A DNA stretch of 50,995 bases from a virus: the IMG/VR virus record IMGVR_UViG_3300010885_010496, positions 1 to 50,995 of that record, one strand, 5' to 3'. The notes beneath the pieces were generated by a model. It saw only the letters and a list, made by a program, of their open reading frames with translations. It did no database searches and was not told the origin of the DNA. Shown in pieces: positions 39,401 to 50,505 of the stretch (positions are counted from its first letter, which is position 1; each line of letters begins with the position of its first letter). A program made the translations under genes and the position numbers.

Positions 39401-41545
39401 TGGACTAGCCAATGGAGCGCGTGTTGTATCTGTGGGGTGGACGTGATCTTGACGCGCATAGCGAAGGCTGGTTCCCGCCGCAGCGGTGCCATCAACCAAG
39501 GGCGCTGTTGCTGAAGCTTGCCCAGTGACAAACGCTGTCGTAGCAATTTGCGTGGTGGATGTATCGACGGCAGCCGTTGGGGCAGTAGGCGTCCCTGTCA
39601 AGGCTGGGCTAGCAGATGGCGCTCCACCTAAGGCTGTCAACGCGCTTCCCGCTGTAGTGGAGCCTGTGCCGCCATTGGCAATTGCTAGCGTACCAGCAAG
39701 CGTTATTGTGCCAGAGGTTGTAATTGGCCCGCCAGAGGTAGTCAGCCCGGTTGTTCCTCCAGACACGTCCACGCTGATTACCGAACCGCCTCCGGTAATG
39801 CCGAGATTGGTCCTTGCGTCCGTAGCGTTTGTTGCGCCGGTACCGCCTTGTGAAATGCTTAGCGGTGTAGTCAATCCGGTCAAGCTGGTAATAGAGCTAT
39901 TGACCCCGCTAGTTGCATACCCAGCAATGCTTGCACCAGCCGGAATTGTGACCGTGCCCGTAAAGGTTGGGCTAGCAAGTGGAGCGCGTGTTGTATCGGT
40001 AGGATGAACGTGATCTTGCCTTGCGTACCGAAGGCTTGTTCCTGCTGCGGCGGTGCCATCAACAAGTGGAGCTACCGCTGACGCTTGCCCGGTGACGAAT
40101 GCAGCCGTGGCGATCTGCGTTGTGGATGTATCAACTGCGGCCGTTGGGGCGGTTGGCGTGCCTGTTAGGGATGGGCTGGCCAATGGCGCGCGGGTTGTAT
40201 CTGTGGGATGGACATGGTCTTGCCTTGCGTAACGCAAGCTGGTTCCGACCGTGGCCGTACCGTCAACCAAGGGCGCAACTGCCGAGGCTTGGCCAGTAAC
40301 AAACGCAGTTGTTGCGATTTGTGTGGTTGATGTATCAACGGCAGCAGTGGTTGAGGTTGGCGTTCCTGTCAACGCCGGGCTAGCCAAGGGCGCGCGAGTG
40401 GTGTCGGTCGGGTGAATATGGTCTTGGCGAGCGTAGCTCAAGCTAGTGCCAACAGTGGCCGTGCCGTCAACCAGCGGCGCTACTGTGGCGGCCTGACCAA
40501 CCACAAACGCGGTCGTTGCCAATTGAGTTGTGTTAGTATTGGTGGCTGCTGTGGGCGCTGTAGGCGTTCCAGTTAGCGCCGGACTAGCCAGAGGCGCACG
40601 AGTTGTATCTGTGGGGTGAACGTGATCTTGCCGCGCATAACGCAGACTCGTTCCTACTGCGGCTGTTCCATCAATGATCGGCGCTACTGATGAGGCTTGG
40701 CCAGTAACAAATGCGGTAGTGGCAATTTGCGTTGTTGATGTGTCAACCGCTGCTGTGGTTGAGGTTGGCGTTCCTGTCAGGGCCGGGCTGGCCAAAGGTG
40801 CTGCTCCAAGAGCAGTCAGCGCAGCGCCTGCTGTTGTTGCACCCGTGCCGCCATTGGCGATGCCCAGCGTGCCAGCAAGCGTGATGGTGCCAGAGGTTGT
40901 GATCGGTCCACCAGAAGTGGTTAGGCCAGTGGTGCCGCCAGATACGTTTACGCTAGTTACGCCACCACCACCGCCGCCGCCAGTAGCAGCGATTGTTATG
41001 CCGCCAGCAGAATTAGAAATAGTTATGTTTGACCCAGCCGTTAGCGTTGCAGCACTATAGCCAGAGCCATTTCCAATTGGAATTTGACCGTCGGTTGGGA
41101 TAGTTGTCAGCCCAGTACCGCCATTAGCAACGCCAAGCGTTCCAGCTAGAGTAATGGTGCCAGAGGTGGTGATCGGGCCGCCGGATGTGGTTAAGCCCGT
41201 TGTGCCGCCAGAGACAGCAACGCTAGTCACTGAGCCACCGCTGGTGATGCCTAGGTTGGTTCTGGCGTCGGTGGCGTTTGTTGCGCCGGTACCGCCGTTG
41301 GCAATGGCCAGCGTGCCACCAAGCGTTATAGTGCCAGCCGTAGTGATTGGGCTGCCGGATGTGGTTATGCCTGTCGTGCCGCCAGATACGGCCACGCTAG
41401 TAACAGTCCCAGCGCCGGTAGGCGTAGCAGCCACGTTAGCAAAGGCAGAGTCAAGGTTCTGGTCGATTGCCCTGGTAAGCTGGTCGCCCCAGGACCTATC
41501 CCAGTCATCAGTCGCAAGCGGAAGTCTTGTGCGGCCTTGGCTCAT
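36449..41545 (-). CDS. giant tail fibre / tailspike with repeats, beta-helix and S74 chaperone
   Basis: This is a 1698-residue protein. The N-terminus attaches to the particle ([23 protein letters not shown]). Residues about 245-850 carry seven copies of a 68-residue repeat with the signature [24 protein letters not shown] and [15 protein letters not shown], in blocks of four and three. At about 970 a pectate-lyase-like beta-helix begins ([24 protein letters not shown]). The end is an S74-type intramolecular chaperone ([42 protein letters not shown]) that trimerises the fibre and may cut itself off. The beta-helix part is much more AT-rich than the repeats, suggesting a separately acquired receptor domain. 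Confidence 0.88.
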   Translation of the reverse strand: MSQGRTRLPLATDDWDRSWGDQLTRAIDQNLDSAFANVAATPTGAGTVTSVAVSGGTTGITTSGSPITTAGTITLGGTLAIANGGTGATNATDARTNLGITSGGSVTSVAVSGGTTGLTTSGGPITTSGTITLAGTLGVANGGTGLTTIPTDGQIPIGNGSGYSAATLTAGSNITISNSAGGITIAATGGGGGGGVTSVNVSGGTTGLTTSGGPITTSGTITLAGTLGIANGGTGATTAGAALTALGAAPLASPALTGTPTSTTAAVDTSTTQIATTAFVTGQASSVAPIIDGTAAVGTSLRYARQDHVHPTDTTRAPLASPALTGTPTAPTAATNTNTTQLATTAFVVGQAATVAPLVDGTATVGTSLSYARQDHIHPTDTTRAPLASPALTGTPTSTTAAVDTSTTQIATTAFVTGQASAVAPLVDGTATVGTSLRYARQDHVHPTDTTRAPLASPSLTGTPTAPTAAVDTSTTQIATAAFVTGQASAVAPLVDGTAAAGTSLRYARQDHVHPTDTTRAPLASPTFTGTVTIPAGASIAGYATSGVNSSITSLTGLTTPLSISQGGTGATNATDARTNLGITGGGSVISVDVSGGTTGLTTSGGPITTSGTITLAGTLAIANGGTGSTTAGSALTALGGAPSASPALTGTPTAPTAAVDTSTTQIATTAFVTGQASATAPLVDGTAAAGTSLRYARQDHVHPTDTTRAPLASPALTGTPTSTTAAVDTSTTQIATTAFVTGQASSVAPLIDGTAAAGTSLRYARQDHVHPTDTTRAPLASPALTGTPTSTTAAVDTSTTQIATTAFVTGQAASVAPLINGTAATGTSLRYARQDHVHPTDTTRAPLASPTFTGTVTIPAGASIAGYATSGANSNITSLTGLTTPLSISQGGTGASTLTANNVLLGNGTSPVQFVAPGATGNVLTSNGTTWTSAASASPTTGTAGYALTGNGASPATFQGFLQPGTGATTRTWQNKAADVVSVKDFGAVGNGSTDDTTAIQNALNTGKNVYLPPGRYFITSGLSMTSSSQRLYGESGYGPFTVDDTTATAATIIEWGAPSDGTARDVITIDEKQHCIIESLTIRRSPGASNLTLGNGIAFKNSYFCEVRTCRITGTGNGVSMWGTGNQVIDCELRYFSGDYGIKYFGVVNAAEKINKPSLRGVLDRVVMDNSLQISGVSNATSAVVTTIFNHNLATGDTVSIEGIPDVNTAASGATPVIVPYGANNTSANPTWTVTVLTPTTFSIPWNSTVITSPGTIPQIYPGGGNVTSTSITFDCLLYDSYAHSLIVTACAFLWGGTAVRMTDSQNQPYTPAEYSFPTWLHAFDLECDHQSNGSIILEGGEGCFITTSWIGANYNGNGILTTGNWRSELLVTNSRIHSAAQFGILLNAGFSSCISNNAIVYNSAKFPGYYAGIGVGYNVSRFTITGNNITNDTSFLMRDPPGSSTLVPLTPTQGWGIYIVGGTDTDYFQIVGNVINGNITANIYDGTDGGSGGTSAINKIVQNYTANGSGLKMGGDLIAANVTPRVTNSYNLGSSSLLWANVYAANGTIITSDPSLKTDISPLPTALPIIQDIDPVTFRWISGGLVPEKRITRKQLPILGTEDFTEEDVEETFYVDRPGKRTHWGFLASDVKAAFDKTGLDFGGYVKDEEGTEHLRPDQLIPVLWKAVQELKSEFDSYRKEHPEASPVATTSEKI
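38990..40805 (-). repeat. 204-base coding repeats in the tail fibre
   Basis: Seven copies of a unit of about 204 bases (68 residues) lie in two blocks, four then three, separated by a [32 protein letters not shown] spacer that itself recurs. Copies differ by synonymous changes and a few substitutions (STT versus APT after GTPT). Unequal exchange could change the fibre length. Confidence 0.85.
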
Positions 41546-43701
41546 CTACGTCCATCCTGGCGAATATCAACACGGGGTACACCGAGACGCCACGCCACGC
41601 CAAGGCCATCACTCTGCACACGCAGCGACATCATGCGGCCACGCAGACGAAAGTATGTCTGGTTAGTGAACTGCTCAACCGGGAACGTGACGGTTGTTAT
41701 TCCGCCAGAGGTGCTTGTGTTTGAGATGCGTGTGGTGTCGTTGTCTCTAGTCTGACTGAAGGCAGAGCCTGAGTAATCTTGCGCCTGCAAAACAAAGTTC
41801 ACCATAGGATTAGCCGCGCTGCTGTTCCTGAATGTTAAGTCGGGAATCATTCTCCAGGCAAACCCAAATGTTTCGCCAGAGCCAATTTCAATCGGCGCGC
41901 TCTCAATGTAAGCTATGATGGGCAACGCTGGGTTGGTTGAACCGTCGTCTTGCCCAATCTCATGGAAGTATACATAACCATCAGCGCCAGCAGAGCGAGG
42001 ATAATCTTCAATCCCTCTGTCAATCCATGCCGTTCTGACAATCGTGCCTATGGTCCAAACCTTCTCGTTGTAGTTGTAAACTACATAACGATCATTCTCT
42101 TCAGATTCTAGGCTTGGGTAGAACCACCAAACCTCATTGAACGACATGTTGCTGCCGCCGCAAATCTTCTCGGCTTGGTTCCAGTTCAGATCGTTGAACA
42201 CATAGTCCTTGACTGAACAGGGCAAACCATAAACGCGACCATCATATTGGAAGAAGCCGTTTGCCCCCATCCAAAACACCACATCGTTTGCTGATGCTAT
42301 GGAATTTGGTCCAGCCAAGGTTGCCATACCCAGGCGACCAATGGTGTATTCATACGGGGCACCAATGTACTTCAGCGCGTGAACTGCGCTATCAGTCCAA
42401 ACAAGAATTTCTTGCTTGGTCTTGATTGCCGCCAAAAATTCAGAGCCGGTTGGAATACGAAGGCCGCCAGCCGCATTGTCCTCAAGCGGCGTCCATTGAA
42501 CCGGGTCTTGATTGTCTGACCAACGAATCAACAGGCGATCTTGCTCTCCGGTCACAAAATCAGTGCAGCCGAACGCCAACACCTTCCGGTCAAGCGTTGA
42601 TACCATGATTTGACGGGCAACGGTGGGGATGCCGGAAGCGAGGGGCAAGCTATCAAGCCTAACAGCCCTAGCCCCAAGGCCGCCCAAGTTTGACCAGTAA
42701 TAGATTGCCGCATCGCGCGGGTTAATGATCAAGTCCTGCCCATAGTTATCGCTGGACCACAAGCGCAAACGAGCGCTGGATGTCTTAGTGTCGGCTCCCA
42801 CGCCCCAGCCAGTGCCATCCAAGGCGCTCATAGAGGTGCCCGCAGGAACGGTCTGAGATATGTTGATGGTGTATGTGCCGACGCCGCCAGTGCCTCCCCC
42901 GGAACCAGATGGGATTAGTGCCGTTATGTATGTCGCCAGAGAACCTGGAGGGCCAACAGACACGCCGTTGCCGGTGATCAAATCCCCAACCTTAATCAGG
43001 GCAACTGTCCCTGCGGGGATTGCTGATACTGTTAGGGTCGTGCCAGTTATGGAGCCAGTAAACGAAACACTGTTTGCGGCAATAATGCCGCCCCAGGTGC
43101 CAGCACCCCAGCCATTGGCGTAGAGTGTGCTGTTGGTGCCTGTGTTGATTTGGAAAATGGCAGTGACCGTGCCGCCACCACCGGGCGGCTGCAACACCGT
43201 TGATGTTGCGTTTGATGCAGCAGCAATGTAAAATACAGATGATGTTTCGACGGAAGTGATCTGGTATTCGCCGCTAAGCGTCAAGCCGCCAACAACAATA
43301 GCACCAGCGGCAGAAAATGTAACAAAATCCCCTTCGGTAGCGCCATGATCTGGTATGTTTACTTTAACAACATTGCTGCCGGTGGTTGTTGAGAATGGAT
43401 TGCTTTGGGTTTTTGTCACTCTGATGGGAGTGATGTCATACATAGACCCGCCGCGCTCAATGTAATACTTAAAGCTGGTGCCGATCCCAAGATAGTAGTT
43501 TCCCGTCAGATCAGAGAACGGGAATAGATGGCGGCATGCCCCCAAGAACTGCTGCAACACGGCTTGTTGCCAGCCGCCAATCTTCTCTGGTGCCCCAGCA
43601 CGAAACCGAACCTTGTCGGCTTCAGACCAAGAACCCGACGAGGAGTATCTTGATCCATCGTGCTGAACGCCTGGAGCGAATTGGAGCTTCTGGAGAGGCA
43701 T
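41542..43701 (-). CDS. tail hub / P22 gp10-like stabilisation protein
   Basis: This is a 719-residue protein from ATG 43701, one base after the fibre stop. [45 protein letters not shown] is the typical start of podovirus proteins related to the P22 packaged-DNA stabilisation (gp10) or tail-tube class. Beta-propeller-like segments follow ([65 protein letters not shown]). An inserted module of about 90 residues (about 95-185) is shared with the neighbouring fibre gene. The name is by resemblance, with moderate confidence. Confidence 0.7.
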   Translation of the reverse strand: MPLQKLQFAPGVQHDGSRYSSSGSWSEADKVRFRAGAPEKIGGWQQAVLQQFLGACRHLFPFSDLTGNYYLGIGTSFKYYIERGGSMYDITPIRVTKTQSNPFSTTTGSNVVKVNIPDHGATEGDFVTFSAAGAIVVGGLTLSGEYQITSVETSSVFYIAAASNATSTVLQPPGGGGTVTAIFQINTGTNSTLYANGWGAGTWGGIIAANSVSFTGSITGTTLTVSAIPAGTVALIKVGDLITGNGVSVGPPGSLATYITALIPSGSGGGTGGVGTYTINISQTVPAGTSMSALDGTGWGVGADTKTSSARLRLWSSDNYGQDLIINPRDAAIYYWSNLGGLGARAVRLDSLPLASGIPTVARQIMVSTLDRKVLAFGCTDFVTGEQDRLLIRWSDNQDPVQWTPLEDNAAGGLRIPTGSEFLAAIKTKQEILVWTDSAVHALKYIGAPYEYTIGRLGMATLAGPNSIASANDVVFWMGANGFFQYDGRVYGLPCSVKDYVFNDLNWNQAEKICGGSNMSFNEVWWFYPSLESEENDRYVVYNYNEKVWTIGTIVRTAWIDRGIEDYPRSAGADGYVYFHEIGQDDGSTNPALPIIAYIESAPIEIGSGETFGFAWRMIPDLTFRNSSAANPMVNFVLQAQDYSGSAFSQTRDNDTTRISNTSTSGGITTVTFPVEQFTNQTYFRLRGRMMSLRVQSDGLGVAWRLGVPRVDIRQDGRR

Positions 43702-43702
43702 G

Positions 43703-45619
43703 TTAGCCAGCAGCCTTCTTCTCAAGCGCATCAACCTTCGCGCTCAATTCTTTGACGGCATTAACCAGCAGGGCAATCACCCCGTTGTAGTTAAGCGACA
43801 TCAAGCCAGAGCCATCAGGATCGTTTGCTGGTGCCTGTCCTGTAACCTCCACGGCTTCAGGCAGCACGGCAGCAACGTCTTGGGCAAGAAGGCCGACGCT
43901 AAAAATTGATGATCCATCAATCTTTGAGATGTCGTTTCTTTTGTAAGTAACGCCATTCAGTTGAGCTAATTTGCCCAAAGCGCCATCAATGGTTTTTTGG
44001 TCTTCCTTGACCCTCTTGTCTGAGGTTGTTTGCCAACCATTGGGCGAATAGCCTATACCGTTGTCTTCTAAAGTAAACTGGGCAGCGCCACCAACAAGAA
44101 ACTGAACGCCAGCCTTTGTGCTTGGTTGATGGAAATAGCGCAAAGTCATTTGATAGCCAAACGGGGATGAAATCAAACCAGGACTATAATAAACCCCGCT
44201 TGCCAAAGTTGCGGTTTGCATAGTGATGTTGCTGTAAGTGAAGAAGTTACCGGATGTATCTGAAGACCAACGAATCTTGAGGTTTGTTGTGTCGTTAAAC
44301 CCAGCAGTGCCGTCAGTGTTTAAGTAATACTCTCCAACAACAGAGCTATTTGATTGCTGAAACCGTATGTTTGTGGATGCTCCAGAACCAACGCGCAGCA
44401 GATTGCTGGTTGTCGCTATCGTTCCGCCGCCAAGCAAGTCACGATAAGCAGTAAAGTTACCAGACGCATCAGTGTAAAAGCGCGAGAACGGCGTGACCTG
44501 AAACGCAGCAGTGACCGTGCCGCCACCACCGGGCGGCTGGAGGACTGTTGACGTTGCTGTTGAGCCGGCGGTGATCGTGAAAGTGGAGGACGATGGCGTG
44601 CTGACAATTTGATATGTGCCGTTAAGCGTCAATCCGCCAACAGCACTAGCGCCAGAGAACGTCACGAAATCATTGACGGAAGCGCCATAGGCCGGAATTG
44701 TCACAAGGACAGTGGCTGAACCCGAAGTGGTAGAAAACGGATTTGACTGGATGATTGTTGTTCTGGTTGAGTTATCAATCAGACCAGCATTGCCATCTGT
44801 GTTCAGGTAGTAGGAAACATTCCGCGCATTAGTTCCATTGGAACTAATCATGTTGAGGTACTTGGAATTGGTTTCGCCATTCCCAATGCGGACGTTTTGC
44901 CCTGTAGTTGTTATGTCTCCAACAACGCTAAGAGACTTCAGAGCGGTTGCTCCGCTGCTGCGCGTGATGGTGAGGGGATTCTCAATATAAACCCCGCCGT
45001 CCGTGTAGCTACTTATCGTGAAGTCGCTGCCAACATTGCCCGTGGATTCAGCCGTCGAATTGCCTGGGGCAATAGCCCATCTCGCAGAGCCTCCGGTTTG
45101 CCCAGTAATCACGTTGCTTTGACCAGAGGCAGCCTTCGACAAGGCCAGTACCGGCGAAGCCTTGCTGATGGTGACGTTGCCGTTAATCAGGACATTGCCA
45201 CCCACAGAGTCAAAGGGTTGAGTGGCAGCAACAACATTGGTGCCGTCGCAGTACATAAGCTGGGTGTAGCCGTTAGCTAGCGTTACGCCAGTCCCAGCAG
45301 ATGTTTTTACCACAACATTCTGGCCGCCGGTCGTGGCGTTGCGGACGGCGTAGAACTTGTTGACCGTTGGCACAACCAGATTGCAAGATGCGCCAAGACT
45401 TCCTGTGAGAACCAACACCGCATTCCGCGCCGCACCAACAACGCCGGTACCCGTCACTATCGTGACATCAGTACCAGACATTGTAATGTTGCCAACGCCA
45501 GTGATGGCCTGCTCAAGAAGAGTGCCCAGGTTGTAGTTGGTCGTAGCGCCCCACTGGGAAGCCTGCTCACCGTTGCCGATAAGCTCAATACCAAGGGATG
45601 GGCTGTATGTACTGGGCAT
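43703..45619 (-). CDS. tail fibre with S74 chaperone domain
   Basis: This is a 638-residue protein. The N-terminus [38 protein letters not shown] is a virion-anchor motif seen in many phage fibres. The middle is beta-rich with [19 protein letters not shown] and repeated [10 protein letters not shown] segments. It contains a module shared with the upstream-strand neighbour at about 285-375. The C-terminus is an S74 intramolecular chaperone ([55 protein letters not shown]). It likely forms a trimeric fibre. Confidence 0.85.
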   Translation of the reverse strand: MPSTYSPSLGIELIGNGEQASQWGATTNYNLGTLLEQAITGVGNITMSGTDVTIVTGTGVVGAARNAVLVLTGSLGASCNLVVPTVNKFYAVRNATTGGQNVVVKTSAGTGVTLANGYTQLMYCDGTNVVAATQPFDSVGGNVLINGNVTISKASPVLALSKAASGQSNVITGQTGGSARWAIAPGNSTAESTGNVGSDFTISSYTDGGVYIENPLTITRSSGATALKSLSVVGDITTTGQNVRIGNGETNSKYLNMISSNGTNARNVSYYLNTDGNAGLIDNSTRTTIIQSNPFSTTSGSATVLVTIPAYGASVNDFVTFSGASAVGGLTLNGTYQIVSTPSSSTFTITAGSTATSTVLQPPGGGGTVTAAFQVTPFSRFYTDASGNFTAYRDLLGGGTIATTSNLLRVGSGASTNIRFQQSNSSVVGEYYLNTDGTAGFNDTTNLKIRWSSDTSGNFFTYSNITMQTATLASGVYYSPGLISSPFGYQMTLRYFHQPSTKAGVQFLVGGAAQFTLEDNGIGYSPNGWQTTSDKRVKEDQKTIDGALGKLAQLNGVTYKRNDISKIDGSSIFSVGLLAQDVAAVLPEAVEVTGQAPANDPDGSGLMSLNYNGVIALLVNAVKELSAKVDALEKKAAG

Positions 45620-45640
45620 CTTCTTACCTTGCTATAAGGT

Positions 45641-46192
45641 TTAGCAGGAGACGGTGTAAGTGACGGTCAGCGTGTCGCCGCTCAGCACCGCGCGAGAGGA
45701 AGCGAAGTCAGCCGCAGAGAACAGCGTGCCAGCCGTGCCGCCAACGGTGCTGCTGGTTGTGATGAAGCAACCGGCAACAGTGTTGGAAGCGTTAATGTTG
45801 AACGTCGCAGGCGAGGCTGAGTTGGTGCTGGAGCCAGCGGTCGAGGATGCCGGGCTAAAGGCAGGGCGCGTAGCATTCGAGTAGCCAGTGATCTCAGACC
45901 AGCCAGCGTGGGAAGCCATGGTGTCGCCAGCAGCGATAGTGCCGGTGCCCTTCAGGCCCACATAGAACGCGGCGGTATAGGCCGAACCAAGGAAGTACTT
46001 GTTCAGCAGATCGTTCTTGCCCGTGGTCACAACCAGATTGGGAAAGCCATCTTCCCAGCGGATGTTACCCTCGGCGTCACGGCATGTGACGATGAACTTG
46101 CCAGCCACACCAACGAAGTCATTGACCTCGTGACGAGCGACAAGGCCAGCGCCAGCGCCATCCCCCAGAATGATAGAATCATTGTTGTCCAT
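45641..46192 (-). CDS. small phage tail/virion protein
   Basis: This is a 183-residue protein. FIVTCRDAEGNIRWEDGFPNLVVTTGKNDLLNKYFLGSAYTAAFYVGLKG matches a family of small virion proteins common in podophages. The C-terminal half is Ser/Thr/Ala-rich (SPASSTAGSSTNSASPATF) and ends in strands. It is located between the SD-repeat protein and the fibre gene. Exact role unknown. Confidence 0.7.
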   Translation of the reverse strand: MDNNDSIILGDGAGAGLVARHEVNDFVGVAGKFIVTCRDAEGNIRWEDGFPNLVVTTGKNDLLNKYFLGSAYTAAFYVGLKGTGTIAAGDTMASHAGWSEITGYSNATRPAFSPASSTAGSSTNSASPATFNINASNTVAGCFITTSSTVGGTAGTLFSAADFASSRAVLSGDTLTVTYTVSC

Positions 46193-47413
46193 TTAGCTAT
46201 TCCCTATTGGTGTCCATGTTGAACTTACGGCAGGAACTGGCGTCCAGAGCTGCCCTGGATTTGGTATGGGCTGCCATCCGCCATACCCCTTTGTAACATC
46301 GATCAGAGATATTGTATCCGAAGCTGATCTTGGGATGATAGCAATATTTGTGGCGATATCAACAAGGGCAATTGAATCAACCGCAGATGGCTGTGCGGAT
46401 ATCTTGCCACTAGAAGAGTCGGAAATGACAAGGGTATCAGACGCGCTAACTACCGCGACGCGCCCGCCTGTCACAGAATCTGACAACGACAAGCTATCGG
46501 ACGCGCTTCTTACGTAGATAATGCCAGGAACAGAGCTATCAGATAGAGTTAAAGAATCTGAGCCGCTGACAAAATACCCAGACTCAGGTGTCGTGAGGTC
46601 AAGTAGGGTTAGCGTATCGGACGCAATGTCAATCAGGCTGGCAATTGAGGCGCTAACATCAACCAGAGACAGGCTATCAAAACCACTAGCCACCGCGTCT
46701 AGTTTGGTTGCTGTAGATTCAGTAAACGTTATGAAGTCAGAAGCATTGCCCAGAAAGGACGCGACAATTGCTGCACTATCGGCCAGCGTCAGCGTGTCGG
46801 ATACGCTAACGCCAACGAATGCTACAAAACTTGCCGCGTCCACCAAGGTGATGGAGTCGGAGGAACTTAGCGAGTAAGACGTGCCGCCGCCAGACACATC
46901 AGACAGCGTCAAGGCATCAGAAACGGCGCTGGAGATGCTTATTGCGACAGAGCCGATGTCAGATAGCGTGATAGTGTCAGAGGCATTGCCCAGGAAGGAC
47001 GCCACGCTCACCGAGCTGTCAGTCAGCGTCAGTGTGTCGGACGCGCTAACTCCAGCAAAAGCTATGAAGCTTGTTGTGTCCGCAAGAGTGATGGAGTCAG
47101 AAGAGTTCAGCGAATAAGCTGTACCGCCACCAGAAACATCAGACAGCACCAGATCATCAGAGGCGTCTCTGGAGGCGCTTATTGCGGCAGAGCTGGTGTC
47201 GGATAGCGTCAGGGTATCAGAGGCGTCCACAGAGGCGCTGAGGACGCTTGTGGTGGATTCTGTTAGGACAATAGAATCGGACGCTAGCCCAACTAGGCTT
47301 GCCACATTCGTCGTGCTGTCGGTCAGCGTTAGAGCGTCGGACGCAATCCCCTGAATGGAGGTCTTGCCCTGATCACTAAACGGCGCAGCAGAGAATGGGA
47401 AGAAGCCAAACAT
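46193..47413 (-). CDS. tandem SDxLxLxD repeat protein
   Basis: This is a 406-residue protein made almost entirely of about 18 copies of a 20-22-residue repeat with core ASDTLTLSDSS (S-D-x-[LI]-x-[LVF]-x-[DE]). The regular strand-turn pattern suggests a beta-solenoid or stacked small domains, and the Asp ladder could bind Ca. The last 60 residues lack repeats and are Trp/Pro-rich (GWQPIPNPGQLWTPVPAVSSTWTP). It is a late gene on the tail side and is likely an accessory or adhesive virion protein. Family unknown. Confidence 0.75.
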   Translation of the reverse strand: MFGFFPFSAAPFSDQGKTSIQGIASDALTLTDSTTNVASLVGLASDSIVLTESTTSVLSASVDASDTLTLSDTSSAAISASRDASDDLVLSDVSGGGTAYSLNSSDSITLADTTSFIAFAGVSASDTLTLTDSSVSVASFLGNASDTITLSDIGSVAISISSAVSDALTLSDVSGGGTSYSLSSSDSITLVDAASFVAFVGVSVSDTLTLADSAAIVASFLGNASDFITFTESTATKLDAVASGFDSLSLVDVSASIASLIDIASDTLTLLDLTTPESGYFVSGSDSLTLSDSSVPGIIYVRSASDSLSLSDSVTGGRVAVVSASDTLVISDSSSGKISAQPSAVDSIALVDIATNIAIIPRSASDTISLIDVTKGYGGWQPIPNPGQLWTPVPAVSSTWTPIGNS

Positions 47414-47429
47414 TGTCTAGCTCTTATGC

Positions 47430-47888
47430 CTAGGGCGAAGCTACTATCGGCCAGATGATATCCCAAGGAAACCCAGGTTGGGAAGGGATATCACGCAGCG
47501 CCTGCCGGTAAGAGGCAAGGTCGAAGTCAAGGCCATTCCCATCCTCCAGCGCCTTGATCACACGCCAGTCAGTGGCGGCAAGACGGGCATTCCGATCTGC
47601 GCGCACTGAGGATGCTTGTTGGGCATCAAGAGCGGTCTTGGCTTCGTCGCTCATATCAAGGGCAACGTAGTTCCGATACCAGTTCCCATCAGCCATCTGG
47701 ATCACGCCTTGGCGCGCGACGAACTGGTATCTGGTTGCTGCTGGCTGCGGCCCTTCAAAGATCACATCAGCATCAAAGCTATCCAATAGCTCTTCAGAAA
47801 GCTGGGGCGGAAAGCTGGTGGTGGGATGAAGAGCGCGGAACTCTCCGTCCGTGATCACTTCGCCCGTGTTTCTCAATCTGATTTCCAT
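47430..47888 (-). CDS. tail fibre assembly chaperone-like protein
   Basis: This is a 152-residue protein. The C-terminal VRADRNARLAATDWRVIKALEDGNGLD...YRQALRDIPSQPGFPWDIIWP is the signature of phage tail (fibre) assembly chaperones (RNxxLxxTDW ... YRQALRDIPxQPGFP). The N-terminal part is a strand domain with GNWYRNYVALDM. It sits among tail genes and may assist folding of a fibre or the repeat protein next to it. Confidence 0.75.
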   Translation of the reverse strand: MEIRLRNTGEVITDGEFRALHPTTSFPPQLSEELLDSFDADVIFEGPQPAATRYQFVARQGVIQMADGNWYRNYVALDMSDEAKTALDAQQASSVRADRNARLAATDWRVIKALEDGNGLDFDLASYRQALRDIPSQPGFPWDIIWPIVASP

Positions 47889-47896
47889 GGCTTCCT

Positions 47897-49822
47897 CTAG
47901 CTCACCGAAAGAAAAATATATGTGCCGCCAATGACGTTCGCCAAGTTGCCGACAGAGTTGCTTAATTCAAAGCCCGATGCGGCTGTATCCACCCAGTCGG
48001 TTGTCGTCACCTCGGCGGCGGTGCTGTTCAGACGTAGGTATGGATCATTGCCCGCAACGATGCCACGCGCGCTGTCCCAGACGTACCAATCGCCGAGCAA
48101 ATCAGTGCGTTTGATAAGGACAAACCGGGCACCTGTTGTGAAGCCGCAGTTAACGGTCAAGGTTGCGCCTGTGCCGGTATAAGAGCCAACTTTGGATACG
48201 TCCGCAACGGTGGCGAAGAGGTAGGCAACGTATGTTGTGCCCCCACCATTAACAAATCCTGACGATCCAACTGTGAATATGGATGAGGTTGGAGACGTAC
48301 TGTTCCACACAGTGGTATCCGTCACCGCCGCAGCAGTTGTGCTTAAATCTAGAGTTTTGGTGTTTCCAGTTAAATTGCTATATATTGTCCACGGTTGAGA
48401 GGCTGGCCTACATTTAAAAATCATCAACTCAGGAATAGAATTTAAATTGTGTGAATATGTTGCCCCGGCAGAACCCGTACCCGTATAGCACACCACATCA
48501 AAGAAGCCGGGCGCGCGGCGGAACAGGTAGTTAATGAACGTATTGGCGGATGCGTTGGTAATGGTGGATGTTGTGCCTACCTTAACGCCATCCATTACAT
48601 CCCAAGGATTGGCTTGCAAGATGGTATCGTCCGCCGCCACTTCTGTTGCTGTCGAAGATGTGACCAGATAACCAGTACTGGTAAGCCTTGAGGAAAACAG
48701 ACTCGCAACAGCAGCGCCACGATTTTTAATCAGCACCGCATCATCTGTCTGCCCACCTGTGACAGTGGCAATAGCTCCTGTACCAGTGCGGGCATTAAGA
48801 CCAAAAACACTCGTCCCAACAGTCGGCGTCCTCATTGGGCCGCGACGGATGGCGATGTAGATTATAGTATCTCCGGAGCCGCCGTTATCAAAAGTAAAGC
48901 CTGTTGATGTCGGGCCAACTAATCCGAGAGCAGCTTCCGCAGCATTAGTGTTTGGTTGTAAACCAACAGTTGCTCCGCTGCGGTCAACCTGAAATCCTCG
49001 CATATTGTCAACAAGATTCCAGTTTGACGCCGCACTCGACGGCCTGAATAGAAGCCACTGTGGTTCATACCCAAGATTAACAGAAAGCGCAGAGCCTGTT
49101 GACGTAAAGCTCCCACAGCTAATCACATTATCCGTGCCAGCATTGCCAAACCCGCCCGCGTCGTGGGCGAAGATGTAGGCGACGTATGTGCCGCCGCTGG
49201 CGTTAACCGTGGTGTCTGTACCAATGCTAAACACGCTGCTGGTAGGCGTTGTGCTGTTCCAGCGTGTCGCGCCGGTTGCCACTGCTGCCGTGTTGTTCAG
49301 CACCATATATTGCGTGTTGGCGAGGCTGCGGTGGTAAACTTGCCAATTGCCTGATGTATCTGTTCGTTTAACAATAATGCAGCCGGGAACAGAGCCGAGA
49401 TTATGAGTAATGGTGCGGTTAGCGCCTGTGCCAGTGTAGGTTACGATGTCAAAGAATTTTGGCTGCTCGCGGAAAGTCCAGGAAACGTAAGTTTTGGTGC
49501 TCCCGTTTACCTGAGCATTTGCATCAGAGCCAAGTGAATATCCGTTGCTGCTGAAGGATGTCAAAGAATTAGCCTGCGTTAACTGGCCGCTAACCAAGTC
49601 TGTGCTTAGTTTTAAGGTAGCGCCGCGAGCCGTGTCTTGCAAATTATGGCTGTCGGCGCTTCGAACCTTTGTCCAAACCAGCCCACCCTTTCCAGCTAGA
49701 TCAATCCCATTTGTGATCGTCTGTACTGCGCCCGTGCCCGTGTAAAGCCACGTCGAGAACACGTCCTCGATGTAGGTTGTCGTCGCAGCAGACGAAACTT
49801 GAGTTGTATTTGCGCTAAACAT
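47897..49822 (-). CDS. large tail/virion protein with repeated beta modules
   Basis: This is a 641-residue protein from ATG 49822, overlapping the previous stop (TAATG). At least three related beta modules are visible: FDIVTYTGTGANRTITHNLGSVPGCIIVKR...NWQVYHRS, then FDVVCYTGTGSAGATYSHNLNSIPELMIFK...PWTIYSN, and KVGSYTGTGATLTVNCGFTTGARFVLIKR...DWYVWDSARG, each ending in strands such as GGTYVAYIFA. This modular pattern is common in phage surface proteins, some with carbohydrate-binding roles. Function is inferred. Confidence 0.75.
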   Translation of the reverse strand: MFSANTTQVSSAATTTYIEDVFSTWLYTGTGAVQTITNGIDLAGKGGLVWTKVRSADSHNLQDTARGATLKLSTDLVSGQLTQANSLTSFSSNGYSLGSDANAQVNGSTKTYVSWTFREQPKFFDIVTYTGTGANRTITHNLGSVPGCIIVKRTDTSGNWQVYHRSLANTQYMVLNNTAAVATGATRWNSTTPTSSVFSIGTDTTVNASGGTYVAYIFAHDAGGFGNAGTDNVISCGSFTSTGSALSVNLGYEPQWLLFRPSSAASNWNLVDNMRGFQVDRSGATVGLQPNTNAAEAALGLVGPTSTGFTFDNGGSGDTIIYIAIRRGPMRTPTVGTSVFGLNARTGTGAIATVTGGQTDDAVLIKNRGAAVASLFSSRLTSTGYLVTSSTATEVAADDTILQANPWDVMDGVKVGTTSTITNASANTFINYLFRRAPGFFDVVCYTGTGSAGATYSHNLNSIPELMIFKCRPASQPWTIYSNLTGNTKTLDLSTTAAAVTDTTVWNSTSPTSSIFTVGSSGFVNGGGTTYVAYLFATVADVSKVGSYTGTGATLTVNCGFTTGARFVLIKRTDLLGDWYVWDSARGIVAGNDPYLRLNSTAAEVTTTDWVDTAASGFELSNSVGNLANVIGGTYIFLSVS

Positions 49823-50505
49823 TACAGGTAATTCTGCCCAGCAACTGAACCAAGCCAATTCGTACCATCAGCAGTGAACACGAATTTATCTCCTTTGCTG
49901 GCTGTCGCCGTGATCGTCGGCGCTGTTGAGGTTGGCCACTTCACCACAGCAGGCCACGTCACGGTTCTGGAGCCTGTCGCGTCTTGCTTGAGGAACATCA
50001 TGAAGGATTGCCCAGCAGTGGCGGTCGGGAACGTGAACGTGCAGTTCCCCGTCAACGTCAGGATTTGGAATGTGCCGCCCGACAGCAAGACCGTATAGGA
50101 CGTTGTGGTGTTGGCCGTGGTCGTCTCTTCGGTGTAGCCGTCATTCACGGTGACGGCAGAGACTGTTGGAGAAACAATAACGCTGCTGGCGTCCTTTATC
50201 ACAGACCGGCCAGCCGGGTAGGTGATAAAGACGTTCTTCGTGCCAGCCGCGAAGTTTACCGCAGAACCGGCGTTGCTGGACGACAGGATGGTCGTACGAG
50301 CCAGTGTCGAGGGTGAGGTGAATGTGGCTAGCCCAACCTCCCAGTTAGCCCCGCCCTGGTCTGCAATCGTGTAGTAGGTCGTGTCTGCGCTGGACAGGAC
50401 CGAGGCAAACGTCTGAAAGCCAGTAGCAGCCCCATCCAAGGTGAAGCTGCCGGTGCCGGTTGTGGTTGATGTTTCCTGAACGCGATCAGCGACAATGAAC
50501 GCCAT
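49822..50505 (-). CDS. phage tail/virion protein
   Basis: This is a 227-residue protein. The N-terminus AFIVADRVQETSTTTGTGSFTLDGAATGFQTFASVLSSADTTYYTI is a widespread phage virion motif. The C-terminus has FQILTLTGNCTFTFPTATAGQSFMMFLKQDATGSRTVTWPAVVKWP, a beta-sandwich-like module found in tail-associated proteins. It is translationally coupled to the next gene. Exact position in the virion unknown. Confidence 0.75.
   Translation of the reverse strand: MAFIVADRVQETSTTTGTGSFTLDGAATGFQTFASVLSSADTTYYTIADQGGANWEVGLATFTSPSTLARTTILSSSNAGSAVNFAAGTKNVFITYPAGRSVIKDASSVIVSPTVSAVTVNDGYTEETTTANTTTSYTVLLSGGTFQILTLTGNCTFTFPTATAGQSFMMFLKQDATGSRTVTWPAVVKWPTSTAPTITATASKGDKFVFTADGTNWLGSVAGQNYL

Noticed and set aside
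38990-40805. CRISPR-like regular repeats
   Set aside because: The 204-base units are coding repeats of a tail fibre without short conserved repeats and unique spacers.
36449-45619. Diversity-generating retroelement acting on the fibres
   Set aside because: No reverse transcriptase gene or template repeat is visible in the window.
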